DNA from: Streptomyces sp. NP-1717
Lineage (GTDB): Bacteria > Actinomycetota > Actinomycetes > Streptomycetales > Streptomycetaceae
Assembly (NCBI RefSeq): GCF_022695985.1
Contig: NZ_JAAPBF010000064.1
Location: 1 to 32,852 of the forward strand
DNA: 32,852 nt
Direction: 5' to 3'
The translations under genes and the position numbers were made by a program. How positions within the stretch are numbered: position 1 is the stretch's first letter; every line of letters begins with the position of its first letter. This document shows, one piece after another, positions 1 through 10,412 of the stretch. A model generated the notes under the pieces. It ran no database searches and had not been told where the DNA came from. It saw only the letters and a program-made list of their open reading frames with translations.

Positions 1-511
1 AGAGCGGTGAGTCCTGGGTGGCGCGGGCCAGGAGGAGAGCGCCGAGCATGGTGCACAGTCGAGTGATGCCGTCCTGGTCCTCGGTGGTGAGCCAGTCGGC
101 GAAGTCACTCACCCCTTTGGTGTAGATACGGCGGGCCTCACGGTCGGCGGGTCCGCGCGCGATGTCGGCGGCCAGCGCGGCGACGGGGCACCCGTCAGCG
201 GCGCTGTCCCGGTGCTCGGTGGAGAGGTAGGTGTCGATCAGTGCCTGCTGGGCGGCGTCGCGCTGTCCGGCGTGCTGGTCAAGTCCTTCCTCGCGGAGCT
301 GGGTGAGCTTTCCGAACGCGTGGGCGGTGGCTTCGTCGATGAGCGCCTCCTTGGAGGCGAACTGCTTGTAGAAGCCGCCGTGGGTGAGGCCGGCGGCCTT
401 CATGAGGTCGGCGACGCTGACGTGGGTGCCCTGTTCCCGGAAAAGCCCGGAGGCGGTCTCCACGACCCGTCGACGGTTCTCCTCTGCTTGCGCCTGCGAT
501 ACGCGGCCCAT
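1..511 (-). CDS. TetR/AcrR-family transcriptional regulator (3' end cut by window edge)
   Basis: The frame stays open from an ATG at 511 to the window edge, giving 170 residues with no stop, so the C-terminus lies outside. The N-terminus has the TetR helix-turn-helix: a helix with EENRRRVVETASGLF, then VADLMKAAGLTHGGFYKQF and SKEALIDEA (about residues 10-60). The GGFYKQF recognition helix is typical of this DNA-binding domain. The ligand-binding half contains a Cys (DGCPVAAL) near residue 107. A GGGGAGGTGG ribosome-binding site lies just upstream of the start. The gene is divergent from the SDR gene at 627, and an AT-rich inverted repeat lies between them, so it probably represses that oxidoreductase run and itself. 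The inducer is unknown. Confidence 0.88.
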   Translation of the reverse strand, partial: MGRVSQAQAEENRRRVVETASGLFREQGTHVSVADLMKAAGLTHGGFYKQFASKEALIDEATAHAFGKLTQLREEGLDQHAGQRDAAQQALIDTYLSTEHRDSAADGCPVAALAADIARGPADREARRIYTKGVSDFADWLTTEDQDGITRLCTMLGALLLARATQDSPL

Positions 512-559
512 GAGCCACCTCCCCTTTTGATGTCGATCGCCATCTATCTTAGACTACGC

Positions 560-583
560 TTTAGATTGTTGTTGAAATCTAAA
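560..583. promoter_or_regulatory. Inverted repeat, candidate TetR operator
   Basis: TTTAGATT (560-567) and AATCTAAA (576-583) are perfect 8-bp arms around an 8-bp spacer. They sit in an unusually AT-rich island between the divergent TetR and SDR genes. A related TTAGACTA block lies just to the left (549-556). Position and symmetry fit an operator for the adjacent TetR protein; this is inferred. Confidence 0.5.
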
Positions 584-626
584 TGGTGCGTGTCGCTTTC
601 TGGTGGCCCGCACGCTGGGAGCGGAC

Positions 627-1313
627 ATGGATCTGAAGGACGCGGTCGCGGTGGTGACGGGGGCCAACCGGGGGCTCGGGCGGCATCTGGCCGTACGGCT
701 CGTGGAGCGCGGCGCGAAGGTGTACGGGGCGGCGCGCCGTCCTGAGACGGTGGATTCGCCGGGAGTGATTCCGCTGCGGCTGGACCTGACGGACGAGGAC
801 TCGGTCCGCACGGCTGCCCGCATCGCGTTCGACGCGACGCTGCTGGTGAACAACGCGGGCATCTCCACCGGTGCCCCGCTCGTCGCGGGCGACCTGGACT
901 CGGTGAGGCTGGAGATGGAGACGAACTTCTTCGGCCCTCTCCTCATGACGCGGGCTTTCGCGCCCGTCATCGAGACCAATGGCGGCGGCGCCGTACTCAA
1001 CGTCCTGTCGGTCCTGTCCTGGCTGCACCCGGCCGGCCTCGGGTCCTACGCCGCGGCGAAGGCAGCCGCGTGGGCACTGTCCGACGCTTCCCGGCAGGAG
1101 CTGGCACCCCGCAATATCACCGTCTCGGCGCTGCACGTCGGATACATGGACACCGACATGGCCGCGGGCGTTCCCGCCGGCCAGAAGGTCAGTCCCGCCG
1201 ATGTCGCTGAAGAAGCCCTGGTCGGCATCGAGACGGGCCTGCACGAGATTCTCGCCGACACGGTCACCCAGCAGGTCAGGCAGAGCCTGTCCCATCTGCC
1301 GAACCAGGCGTGA
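627..1313 (+). CDS. Short-chain dehydrogenase/reductase (SDR)
   Basis: A classical SDR of about 228 residues that would oxidise or reduce a carbonyl/alcohol with NAD(P)(H) in the cytoplasm. It shows the cofactor-binding glycine motif TGANRGLG near residue 12, the NNAG motif after strand 4, a serine in the LNVLSVLSW stretch, and the catalytic YAAAK. Length is normal for the family. I chose ATG at 627 because GGGAG lies 5-6 bases upstream and the protein then begins MDLKDAVAVVTG as expected; an in-frame GTG at 603 would add eight poorly conserved residues. It is the first gene of a co-directional oxidoreductase run and is divergent from a TetR gene. The substrate cannot be read from the sequence. 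Confidence 0.9.
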   Translation: MDLKDAVAVVTGANRGLGRHLAVRLVERGAKVYGAARRPETVDSPGVIPLRLDLTDEDSVRTAARIAFDATLLVNNAGISTGAPLVAGDLDSVRLEMETNFFGPLLMTRAFAPVIETNGGGAVLNVLSVLSWLHPAGLGSYAAAKAAAWALSDASRQELAPRNITVSALHVGYMDTDMAAGVPAGQKVSPADVAEEALVGIETGLHEILADTVTQQVRQSLSHLPNQA

Positions 1314-1359
1314 GCCCGACTCCCAGCACCTGCCTGCCCGATCAACGTAAGGATTCCTC

Positions 1360-2415
1360 ATGCGTTACACGACCTTCGGACACCGGACCGGACTGCGCGT
1401 GTCGGAGTACGCGCTCGGCGCGGCGAACTTCGGGACCCGGTGGGGCGCCGGTGCCGAGCCCGATGAGGCCCGCCGTGTCTTCGACCGGTTCGCCGAGGCC
1501 GGCGGCACCTTCCTCGACACCTCGGACGCCTACCAGTTCGGTGAGTCGGAGGAGCTGACGGGGAAGTTCATCGCGGCCGACCGGGACCACTTCGTGCTGG
1601 CCACCAAGTTTGCTCTGGGTGCCTCGCCGCAGCCGGACATCTCCACGACGGGCAACAGCCGTAAGGCCCTGGTCGCCTCGGTGGAGGCCAGCCTGAAACG
1701 CCTGGGCACCGACTACATCGACCTGCTCTGGGTCCACTTCCCCGACCAGCTCACGCCCATCGAGGAGCTCCTGCGCGGACTCGACGACCTGGTCAGCTCC
1801 GGCAAGATCCACCACGCGGCCCTGTCCAACTTTCCCGCCTGGCGCGTCTCGCGGGCGGTGACCCTGGCGGACCTGAAGGACCGGGCGCCCATCGTGGGCA
1901 TCCAGACCGAGTACAGCCTTGTCGAGCGGACCGCCGACCGTGAGCTGCTGCCGATGGCCGAGAGCCTCGGGCTCGGCGCCGCGCTGTGGTCGCCGCTGGG
2001 CGGCGGGCTGCTCACAGGCAAGTACCGCGGTGGCAACGAGGGACGTCTGACCGACCTGGGCGCGGTCATCCACACCGAGAGCACCGACCAGAAGACCGCC
2101 GTCGTCGACGCCGTCCTGACCCTCGCCGAGGAGACCGGCATCGCACCTGCCCAGATCGCTGTGGCCTGGGTACGGGAGCACGCAGCCCGGTCCGCGACCA
2201 CGCTCGTCCCCATCATCGGCCCGCGCAGTCTCACCCAGCTCGACAGCTACCTGAGCGCCCTCGACGTTCAGCTGACCGCTGAGCAGTACAGCCGCCTGTC
2301 CGAGGTCAGCGCGGTTGAGCTCGGAGCGCCCCACGACAAGATCGCCGGTTCTCTGGGCGGCACCCAGGGGGGCGACTCCAGCCGCGTCATCAGCCCGGCG
2401 ACACCCCCGGCCTGA
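1360..2415 (+). CDS. Aldo/keto reductase
   Basis: A 351-residue (alpha/beta)8-barrel NADPH oxidoreductase of the aldo/keto reductase superfamily. The catalytic tetrad is visible: Asp and Tyr in DTSDAYQFGESE (about 53-64), Lys in LATKFAL, and His in LLWVHFPDQ. The Ser/Asn cofactor residues in ALSNFPAW and the C-terminal IIGPRSLTQL phosphate-binding segment are also present. It follows the SDR gene after 46 bp on the same strand, with AAGGA upstream of the ATG, so it is probably co-transcribed and controlled by the divergent TetR. The likely role is reduction of reactive carbonyls, but the substrate is not defined. Confidence 0.9.
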   Translation: MRYTTFGHRTGLRVSEYALGAANFGTRWGAGAEPDEARRVFDRFAEAGGTFLDTSDAYQFGESEELTGKFIAADRDHFVLATKFALGASPQPDISTTGNSRKALVASVEASLKRLGTDYIDLLWVHFPDQLTPIEELLRGLDDLVSSGKIHHAALSNFPAWRVSRAVTLADLKDRAPIVGIQTEYSLVERTADRELLPMAESLGLGAALWSPLGGGLLTGKYRGGNEGRLTDLGAVIHTESTDQKTAVVDAVLTLAEETGIAPAQIAVAWVREHAARSATTLVPIIGPRSLTQLDSYLSALDVQLTAEQYSRLSEVSAVELGAPHDKIAGSLGGTQGGDSSRVISPATPPA

Positions 2416-2616
2416 CGCCCTGGCACACCAGGCGGTTACCGGCGCCTGGCGCCGCTGCCTCCCCGCCCGAGCGGCGCCATGCCGGTGATCTCCGTACGCC
2501 GCACCGGCGATGAGCCGCTTCTGGCCGGCACGCAGGGGACAGGGTGTCTCGTGCCTGTAGGGGGTGGGCCAGGAAGAACAACGACGACCACGCCCCCTCT
2601 GAGACGGGAGACGACG

Positions 2617-3621
2617 ATGAGGGCCTTCACCATCGAGCAGTACGGCGGCCCGGACGGCGGCCGCATCGCCGAGGCACCGGACCCGCGGGTGGGTGCCGAC
2701 GATGTCCTGGTCCGGATCCACGCGGCGAGCGTCAACCCGCTGGACCTCAGAATCCGCGACGGAGATTTCAAGGCGATCCTGTCGTACCGTCTCCCGCTCG
2801 TCCTGGGCAACGACTTCGCCGGTGTGGTGGTCCAGGTGGGGCCGGCCGTCACCCGGTTCGAGGTGGGCGACGAGGTCTACGCGCGCCCGGACAAGGACCG
2901 CATCGGCACGTTCGCCGAACTCATCGCCGTCCACCAGGACGACGTGGCGGTCAAACCGGCCGCGCTCACCATGGAGGAGGCCGCGTCCCTTCCCCTGGTC
3001 GCCCTGGCATCGTGGCAGGCGCTGATCGGGCGGGCACAGGTGCAACCGGGGCAGAAGGTCCTGATCCACGCGGGCGCCGGCGGCTTCGGCACCATCGCCG
3101 TCCAACTGGCTAAGGAGATGGGCGCGTACGTGGCCACCACCGCGAGCGCGGCCAAGGTCGACCTGGTGAAGGGGCTCGGCGCGGACGTCGTCGTCGACTA
3201 CAAGAACCAGGATTTCGAGACCGTCCTCGACGGCTACGACGTCGTCGTGGACACCCTCGGCGGCGAGACGCTCGAAAAGTCCCTCAAGGTCCTCAAGCCC
3301 GGCGGGAAGATCATCAGCCTCGCGGGCCCTCCCGACGCGGCCTTCGCCCGCGAGCTGGGGGCGAACCCGGCCCTCCAACTCGTGATGAGCGCTTTGAGCC
3401 TCCGGATCCGGCTTCGTGCCAAGCGCCGCCACGTGTCGTACTCGTTTCTGTTCATGAAGGCCAGCGGCGACGAGTTGCGCGAACTCACCATGCTTGTCGA
3501 CGCGGGGAAGATCCGTCCCGTCGTCGACCGGGTCTTCCCGTTCGATCAGACCCGGGAGGCCATGGAGTACGTCGAGAAGGGGCGCGCGAAGTCCGGCAAG
3601 GTCGTGATCACGATGACGTGA
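2617..3621 (+). CDS. NADP-dependent quinone-oxidoreductase-like MDR
   Basis: A 334-residue medium-chain dehydrogenase/reductase of the zinc-free quinone oxidoreductase branch. An N-terminal GroES-like domain (ASVNPLDLRIRDG, LGNDFAGVV) is followed by a Rossmann domain with the nucleotide loop HAGAGGFGTIAVQLA near residue 150. No structural zinc cysteine cluster is present, which matches quinone reductases rather than zinc alcohol dehydrogenases. ATG at 2617 is preceded by GGGAG at 2606-2610 and begins with the typical MRAFTIEQYG; the open frame further upstream is an untranslated extension. The 201-bp gap after the aldo/keto reductase may hold its own promoter. It probably reduces quinones or activated enones with NADPH. 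Confidence 0.9.
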   Translation: MRAFTIEQYGGPDGGRIAEAPDPRVGADDVLVRIHAASVNPLDLRIRDGDFKAILSYRLPLVLGNDFAGVVVQVGPAVTRFEVGDEVYARPDKDRIGTFAELIAVHQDDVAVKPAALTMEEAASLPLVALASWQALIGRAQVQPGQKVLIHAGAGGFGTIAVQLAKEMGAYVATTASAAKVDLVKGLGADVVVDYKNQDFETVLDGYDVVVDTLGGETLEKSLKVLKPGGKIISLAGPPDAAFARELGANPALQLVMSALSLRIRLRAKRRHVSYSFLFMKASGDELRELTMLVDAGKIRPVVDRVFPFDQTREAMEYVEKGRAKSGKVVITMT

Positions 3622-3699
3622 GGACCAGGCCACCCAGGACGTCCGACGAAGACCTCCTCCAGCCACGACAAGAACCCGTCCCCCCGAAGGACCTGGTCA

Positions 3700-3959
3700 T
3701 GAGTGCTCCCCACAGTTCCCCCGCCCCCTCGACGTACAAGGACTCACCGACGCGTTCCGTGTCCGTGGACGGCGTCGACTTCGTCCACCGGCAGCTCGGA
3801 CCCGAGGGCGCCGTACCCCTGGTCCTGCTCCATCACCTGGCCGCGGTTCCGGACAACTGGGACCCCCGAGCGAGGAACGCTCTCCAGCGCGGAGAGTCGG
3901 ATTCGTCAGTGATCATTTACGAGGACACCTTCCGACGAGGATGCGAACAGGAGCGGTAG
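3700..3959 (+). pseudogene. Truncated alpha/beta hydrolase, N-terminal fragment
   Basis: The first 55-60 residues look like the start of an alpha/beta hydrolase: a SVDGVDFVHRQLGPEG beta-hairpin, then PLVLLHHLAAVPDNWDPR, which is the oxyanion-hole strand and loop. Homology stops abruptly after NWDPR. The nucleophile-elbow GxSxG, the acid and the His are all missing, and the frame ends after about 30 unrelated residues. The start has an AAGGA ribosome-binding site at normal spacing. The break suggests deletion or rearrangement near 3865; the following 390 bp contain no continuation in any frame that I can see. Whether the remnant is still translated is unknown. Confidence 0.65.
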
Positions 3960-4349
3960 CGGCGGTGGTTCATGCGACTTCCTTACGGTCCTGGTCTCCG
4001 CGAGCCGCTCCAGCAGGTCGTTGACGAGCCGGGCCGTTCGCCGCAGGTGTCCGAGGGCCTGGCGGCAGTCATCAGGCAGTTCTTCGGAGCGCAGGGTGTG
4101 CGCACGCTGAGGGAGACGGCACACCTGGGCGTCCTTGTCGTCGCGACGGTCGTGCTGGGCCGCGGCCCGCCGGTGGTGGCGGATCCGGACCCGGACCCGC
4201 ACCGGGCAGGCGGAGGCAGTCGGGCCGACGGCGTCGGCGCAGCCCACGCTGCCCATCCGCGTCTCCGCCGGGCCGGTCGCCGCCCCGCGACGGAGGCGTC
4301 CGCCGCTGCCGTATCGCCGGTCGGGTGGCCGGGCGCCGCGGCGCCGTCC
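3960..4349. other. No confident gene; possible decayed coding DNA
   Basis: About 390 bp lie between the truncated hydrolase and the TetR gene. Several frames are open on both strands, as expected at this GC content. A minus-strand stretch at about 3975-4095 reads as a leucine-rich helix (CRQALGHLRRTARLVNDLLE) and could be the tail of a small lost protein, but no start, ribosome-binding site or family supports it. I see no RNA gene or mobile-element ends. Confidence 0.4.
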
Positions 4350-5078
4350 TCACTCGAGTCCCGCGAGCTCCGCGGCCGCCTCCCGTACCACCGCGAGCGC
4401 GTCGTCGGGCACCCCGGCGACGCGCAGGGCGGCGTCCGCCGCCGCCGAGGCGAAGCTCTCCACTCGACGCCTCGGCGCGGAGCGGTGGACGAGGATGACG
4501 CCCTCGATGAGACCGAACACGAGGTCCGTGCGCAGCGAGTGGGGATCACCCGACACCCAGCGCACACCGGTGGACGCGAGCAGTTGCCCGTAGGCGTCCT
4601 TGAGGCGGTGCCGGGCCTCGTGGAAGCCGGCGAAGCGCTCGCCGCGGACTTCGGGAAGCAGGTACAGGGCGCCGAGGTTGTGCGGCCCTGAGCACAGCAG
4701 GGTCACGTCCGACCTGCACAGATACCACAGCCGGGCCTCGGCCGGCACCTGTGCGGCCTCGCCGAGCAGGCGGCCCGCGAGGACCAGGGACGGGGTGACC
4801 GTGCCCTCCAACAGCTCGGCGAGCAGGTCCTGTTTGCCGCCGATGTAGTGGTACATCGTCGCCTGTCGCATTCCGGCCCGCTCCGCCACCGCCCGCGTCG
4901 TCGTGGCGGCGTACCCGTGTCGGGTGAACAACTCGGCTGCCGCGGCGAGGAGTTCCTCGCGCGGGGACAAGCCGCTCGCGGGTCGCGGGGCGGCGCGCGG
5001 CCGTCCCGCACGGCGGGCACCCTGCACCGGGAGCGGGGCACCGCGCCCCGCGTCGAGGGCCGTTGCCGGGATGTCCAT
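4350..5078 (-). CDS. TetR-family regulator of the guanidine/urea operon
   Basis: A 242-residue TetR-type repressor. After a flexible, Pro/Arg/Ala-rich N-terminus of about 40 residues comes the helix-turn-helix: SPREELLAAAAELFTRHGY, TTRAVAERAGMRQATMYHY and IGGKQDLLAELLE. The C-terminal ligand domain includes LCSGPHNLGALYLLPEVR. ATG at 5078 (MDIPATALD) is preferred over upstream in-frame starts because those would read through the divergent promoter and the palindrome at 5192-5211. It is divergent from the DUF1989/urea carboxylase operon, so it is the obvious candidate regulator. Its ligand could be guanidine, urea or a pathway intermediate; that is inferred from context only. Confidence 0.88.
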   Translation of the reverse strand: MDIPATALDAGRGAPLPVQGARRAGRPRAAPRPASGLSPREELLAAAAELFTRHGYAATTTRAVAERAGMRQATMYHYIGGKQDLLAELLEGTVTPSLVLAGRLLGEAAQVPAEARLWYLCRSDVTLLCSGPHNLGALYLLPEVRGERFAGFHEARHRLKDAYGQLLASTGVRWVSGDPHSLRTDLVFGLIEGVILVHRSAPRRRVESFASAAADAALRVAGVPDDALAVVREAAAELAGLE

Positions 5079-5191
5079 GGGGCGATCCTGGCACACACCG
5101 CCCTCCGCGCGTCCGGGCAGCACGTGCCGGCGAGGGTGCGGTAACAGGGCCGCAATGCCCAGGCAACCGCCCGGAATCCACCCGCCCCTAA

Positions 5192-5211
5192 TTTCTGTCG
5201 CACGACAGAAA
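5192..5211. promoter_or_regulatory. Perfect 20-bp palindrome, candidate TetR operator
   Basis: TTTCTGTCG (5192-5200) and CGACAGAAA (5203-5211) are perfect 9-bp arms around a CA spacer. The element lies 28 bp before the start of the first operon gene and 114 bp from the start of the divergent TetR gene, where binding would block transcription into the operon. Confidence 0.65.
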
Positions 5212-5238
5212 AGGGCTCGGACGGTCGGAGGTGGAGTG

Positions 5239-6063
5239 ATGGCGACAGGCACCACACGCGAAGCGCGCGCCCATGCCCGCTCACAGGAGGGACGGCGCGC
5301 CGAGGCCATGCCGGTGGTGCCGGCGACGGACTGGCCCGACCCGCCGCGAGAGGCCGGACGCCTGGTCTGGGCCGAGACCGTCGCCGGTGGCTCCTACACC
5401 CACCAAGTCCTTGCCCGGGGCACCGAACTGCGCCTGACAGACGTGGGCGGAGAGGCTTGCGGACACCTGCTGCTGAACGCGGCCGGACGGCCGTGGGAAC
5501 GCCTGAACGCGGCCGACACAGTGAAAGTGCAATGGAACGCCTACCTCGCGGAGGGACGGCTGCTCCTGTCCGACCAGGGCCGGGTGCTGGCCTCAGTGGT
5601 CGCCGACACCTCGGGCCGCCACGACGCCCTGTGCGGCACCTCCACCCTCCGGCGCAACACCGAGCGCTACGGGGACGGTTCACCGCACTCGGCCACCCCC
5701 GCAGGGCGCGAACTGCTCACGCTCGCCGGCCTCAAGAACGGCCTGAGCCCCCGCGACCTGCCGCCGTCCGTCTCCTTCTTCCAAGGCGCCCGGGTGGCGG
5801 ACGACGGTGCCGTGGAGTTCACCGGCTCCGCCGGTCCCGGCGCATCGGTGACCCTGCGCGCCGAGCAGGACGTCATCGTCCTCCTCGCCAACGTGCCGCA
5901 CCCCTGCGACCCGCGCCCGCGGTACACCTGCGGCCCGCTTGAGGTGCTCGCCTGGCACGCCCGCCCCACCCAGCAGGGCGACGTGCTCTGGGACGCCACC
6001 CCCGAGGCACGCCGCGCCTTCCTCAACACCACCGCTTTTCTCGCCGCCAGGGGGCTCGCATGA
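5239..6063 (+). CDS. cgdA: DUF1989 urea-carboxylase-associated protein 1, likely carboxyguanidine deiminase subunit
   Basis: A 274-residue DUF1989 protein of the urea amidolyase-associated protein 1 type. Family signatures include a VWAETVAGGSYTH strand, VGGEACGHLLLNA, the SGRHDALCGTSTLRRN block with its His/Asp/Cys residues, and GLSPRDLPPSVSFF. Members of this family next to urea-carboxylase-like enzymes have been shown to form a heteromeric carboxyguanidine deiminase with the second DUF1989 protein, converting carboxyguanidine to allophanate and ammonia. ATG at 5239 has a strong GGAGGTGGAG site. The stop overlaps the next start (ATGA), so the two subunits are translationally coupled. The DUF1989 call is firm; the deiminase role is inferred from family and context. 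Confidence 0.85.
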   Translation: MATGTTREARAHARSQEGRRAEAMPVVPATDWPDPPREAGRLVWAETVAGGSYTHQVLARGTELRLTDVGGEACGHLLLNAAGRPWERLNAADTVKVQWNAYLAEGRLLLSDQGRVLASVVADTSGRHDALCGTSTLRRNTERYGDGSPHSATPAGRELLTLAGLKNGLSPRDLPPSVSFFQGARVADDGAVEFTGSAGPGASVTLRAEQDVIVLLANVPHPCDPRPRYTCGPLEVLAWHARPTQQGDVLWDATPEARRAFLNTTAFLAARGLA

Positions 6064-6715
6064 CACCGGTCGTCCTCCCCGCCGAGGTGCGGACGAGGAC
6101 CGTGGTGCCGCCGCGCGCGCCCTGGTCCGCCGTCGTCCGCTCCGGCGACCTGCTCACCATCACCGACCTGCACGGCAACCAGGCCGTCGACTTCCTCGTG
6201 TACGACGCCCACGACACCGCCGTGCGCTACAGCGCGCCCGACACGATCCAGGCTCAGGGAAACGTCTTCCTCACCACCGGCTCCAGGCTGATGTCGAACG
6301 AGCACGCGCCGCTGATGACCGTGGTCGAGGACACCTGCGGCCGCCACGACACCCTGGGCGGTGCCTGCTCCAAGGAGTCCAACACCCTGCGCTACGGGCA
6401 CCATACGTACCCTCAGCACGCCTGCGTCGACAACTTCCTCATCGAGGGCGCCCGACACGGACTCGGCAAGCGCGACCTGGTCGGCAACGTCAACTGGTAC
6501 ATGAACGTGCCCGTCGAGAAGGACGGCACGCTCGGCATCGTCGACGGCATCTCGGCGCCCGGCCTGCGCGTGGTCCTGCGGGCCGACGCCGACGTGCTGG
6601 TGCTGGTCTCCAACTGTCCCCAGATCAACAACCCCTGCAACGGGTTCACCCCGACCGCCGTGGAGATCACCGTCAGCCCCCCGCCCCCCGTCGCCGGTGC
6701 CACCGGGGGAGCGGC

Positions 6716-6719
<4 letters not shown>
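6060..6719 (+). CDS. cgdB: DUF1989 urea-carboxylase-associated protein 2, likely carboxyguanidine deiminase subunit
   Basis: A 219-residue DUF1989 protein of the urea amidolyase-associated protein 2 type and a distant paralogue of the gene before it. Visible motifs are LHGNQAVDFLVYDA, SNEHAPLMTVVEDTCGRHD, GACSKESNTLRYG, and the C-terminal NCPQINNPCNGF, whose cysteines with the earlier Cys/His are likely metal ligands. It probably pairs with the upstream protein as carboxyguanidine deiminase, feeding allophanate to the downstream hydrolase. It overlaps both neighbours by 4 nt (ATGA at 6060 and 6716), a stringent sign of co-translation. A short Pro/Gly-rich tail ends the protein. Confidence 0.85.
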
Positions 6720-10270
<3,551 letters not shown>

Positions 10271-10333
10271 CCGCGTCCGTCCCGGGGTCCGCCGACGGCT
10301 GTCCCTGGGACGCGGGGTACGAGGACGGCTCCG

Positions 10334-10397
10334 CCCGGATGCACCCGTCGGCACGCACGCGTCGACCCGGATACACCCGTCAGCACGCACGCGTCGA
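10334..10397. repeat. Two tandem copies of a 32-bp repeat
   Basis: Copy 1 spans 10334-10365 and copy 2 spans 10366-10397. They differ at two positions (GCACCC/ACACCC and GTCGG/GTCAG). The pair fills most of the 142-bp gap between the carboxylase and allophanate hydrolase genes, ending 15 bp before the GTG start. The only gene-to-gene gap in an otherwise overlapping operon is thus mostly repeat. Confidence 0.85.
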
Positions 10398-10412
10398 AAG
10401 GCAGTCAACCCC

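Noticed and set aside
1342..3666. 774-residue open frame on the minus strand opposite the oxidoreductase genes
   Set aside because: Antisense shadow of three well-supported genes; composition is Arg/Gly/Val-rich without family motifs.
3972..4691. 239-residue plus-strand open frame after the truncated hydrolase
   Set aside because: Its second half is antisense to the TetR gene and its start has no convincing ribosome-binding site or family.
5079..5238. Possible guanidine (ykkC-type) riboswitch before the DUF1989 operon
   Set aside because: By eye I could not find the conserved core; a palindrome and a TetR gene explain the region better. A covariance-model search would decide.
10316..10400. 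CRISPR-like reading of the 32-bp direct repeats
   Set aside because: The copies are directly adjacent with no spacer, only two copies exist and no cas genes are present.
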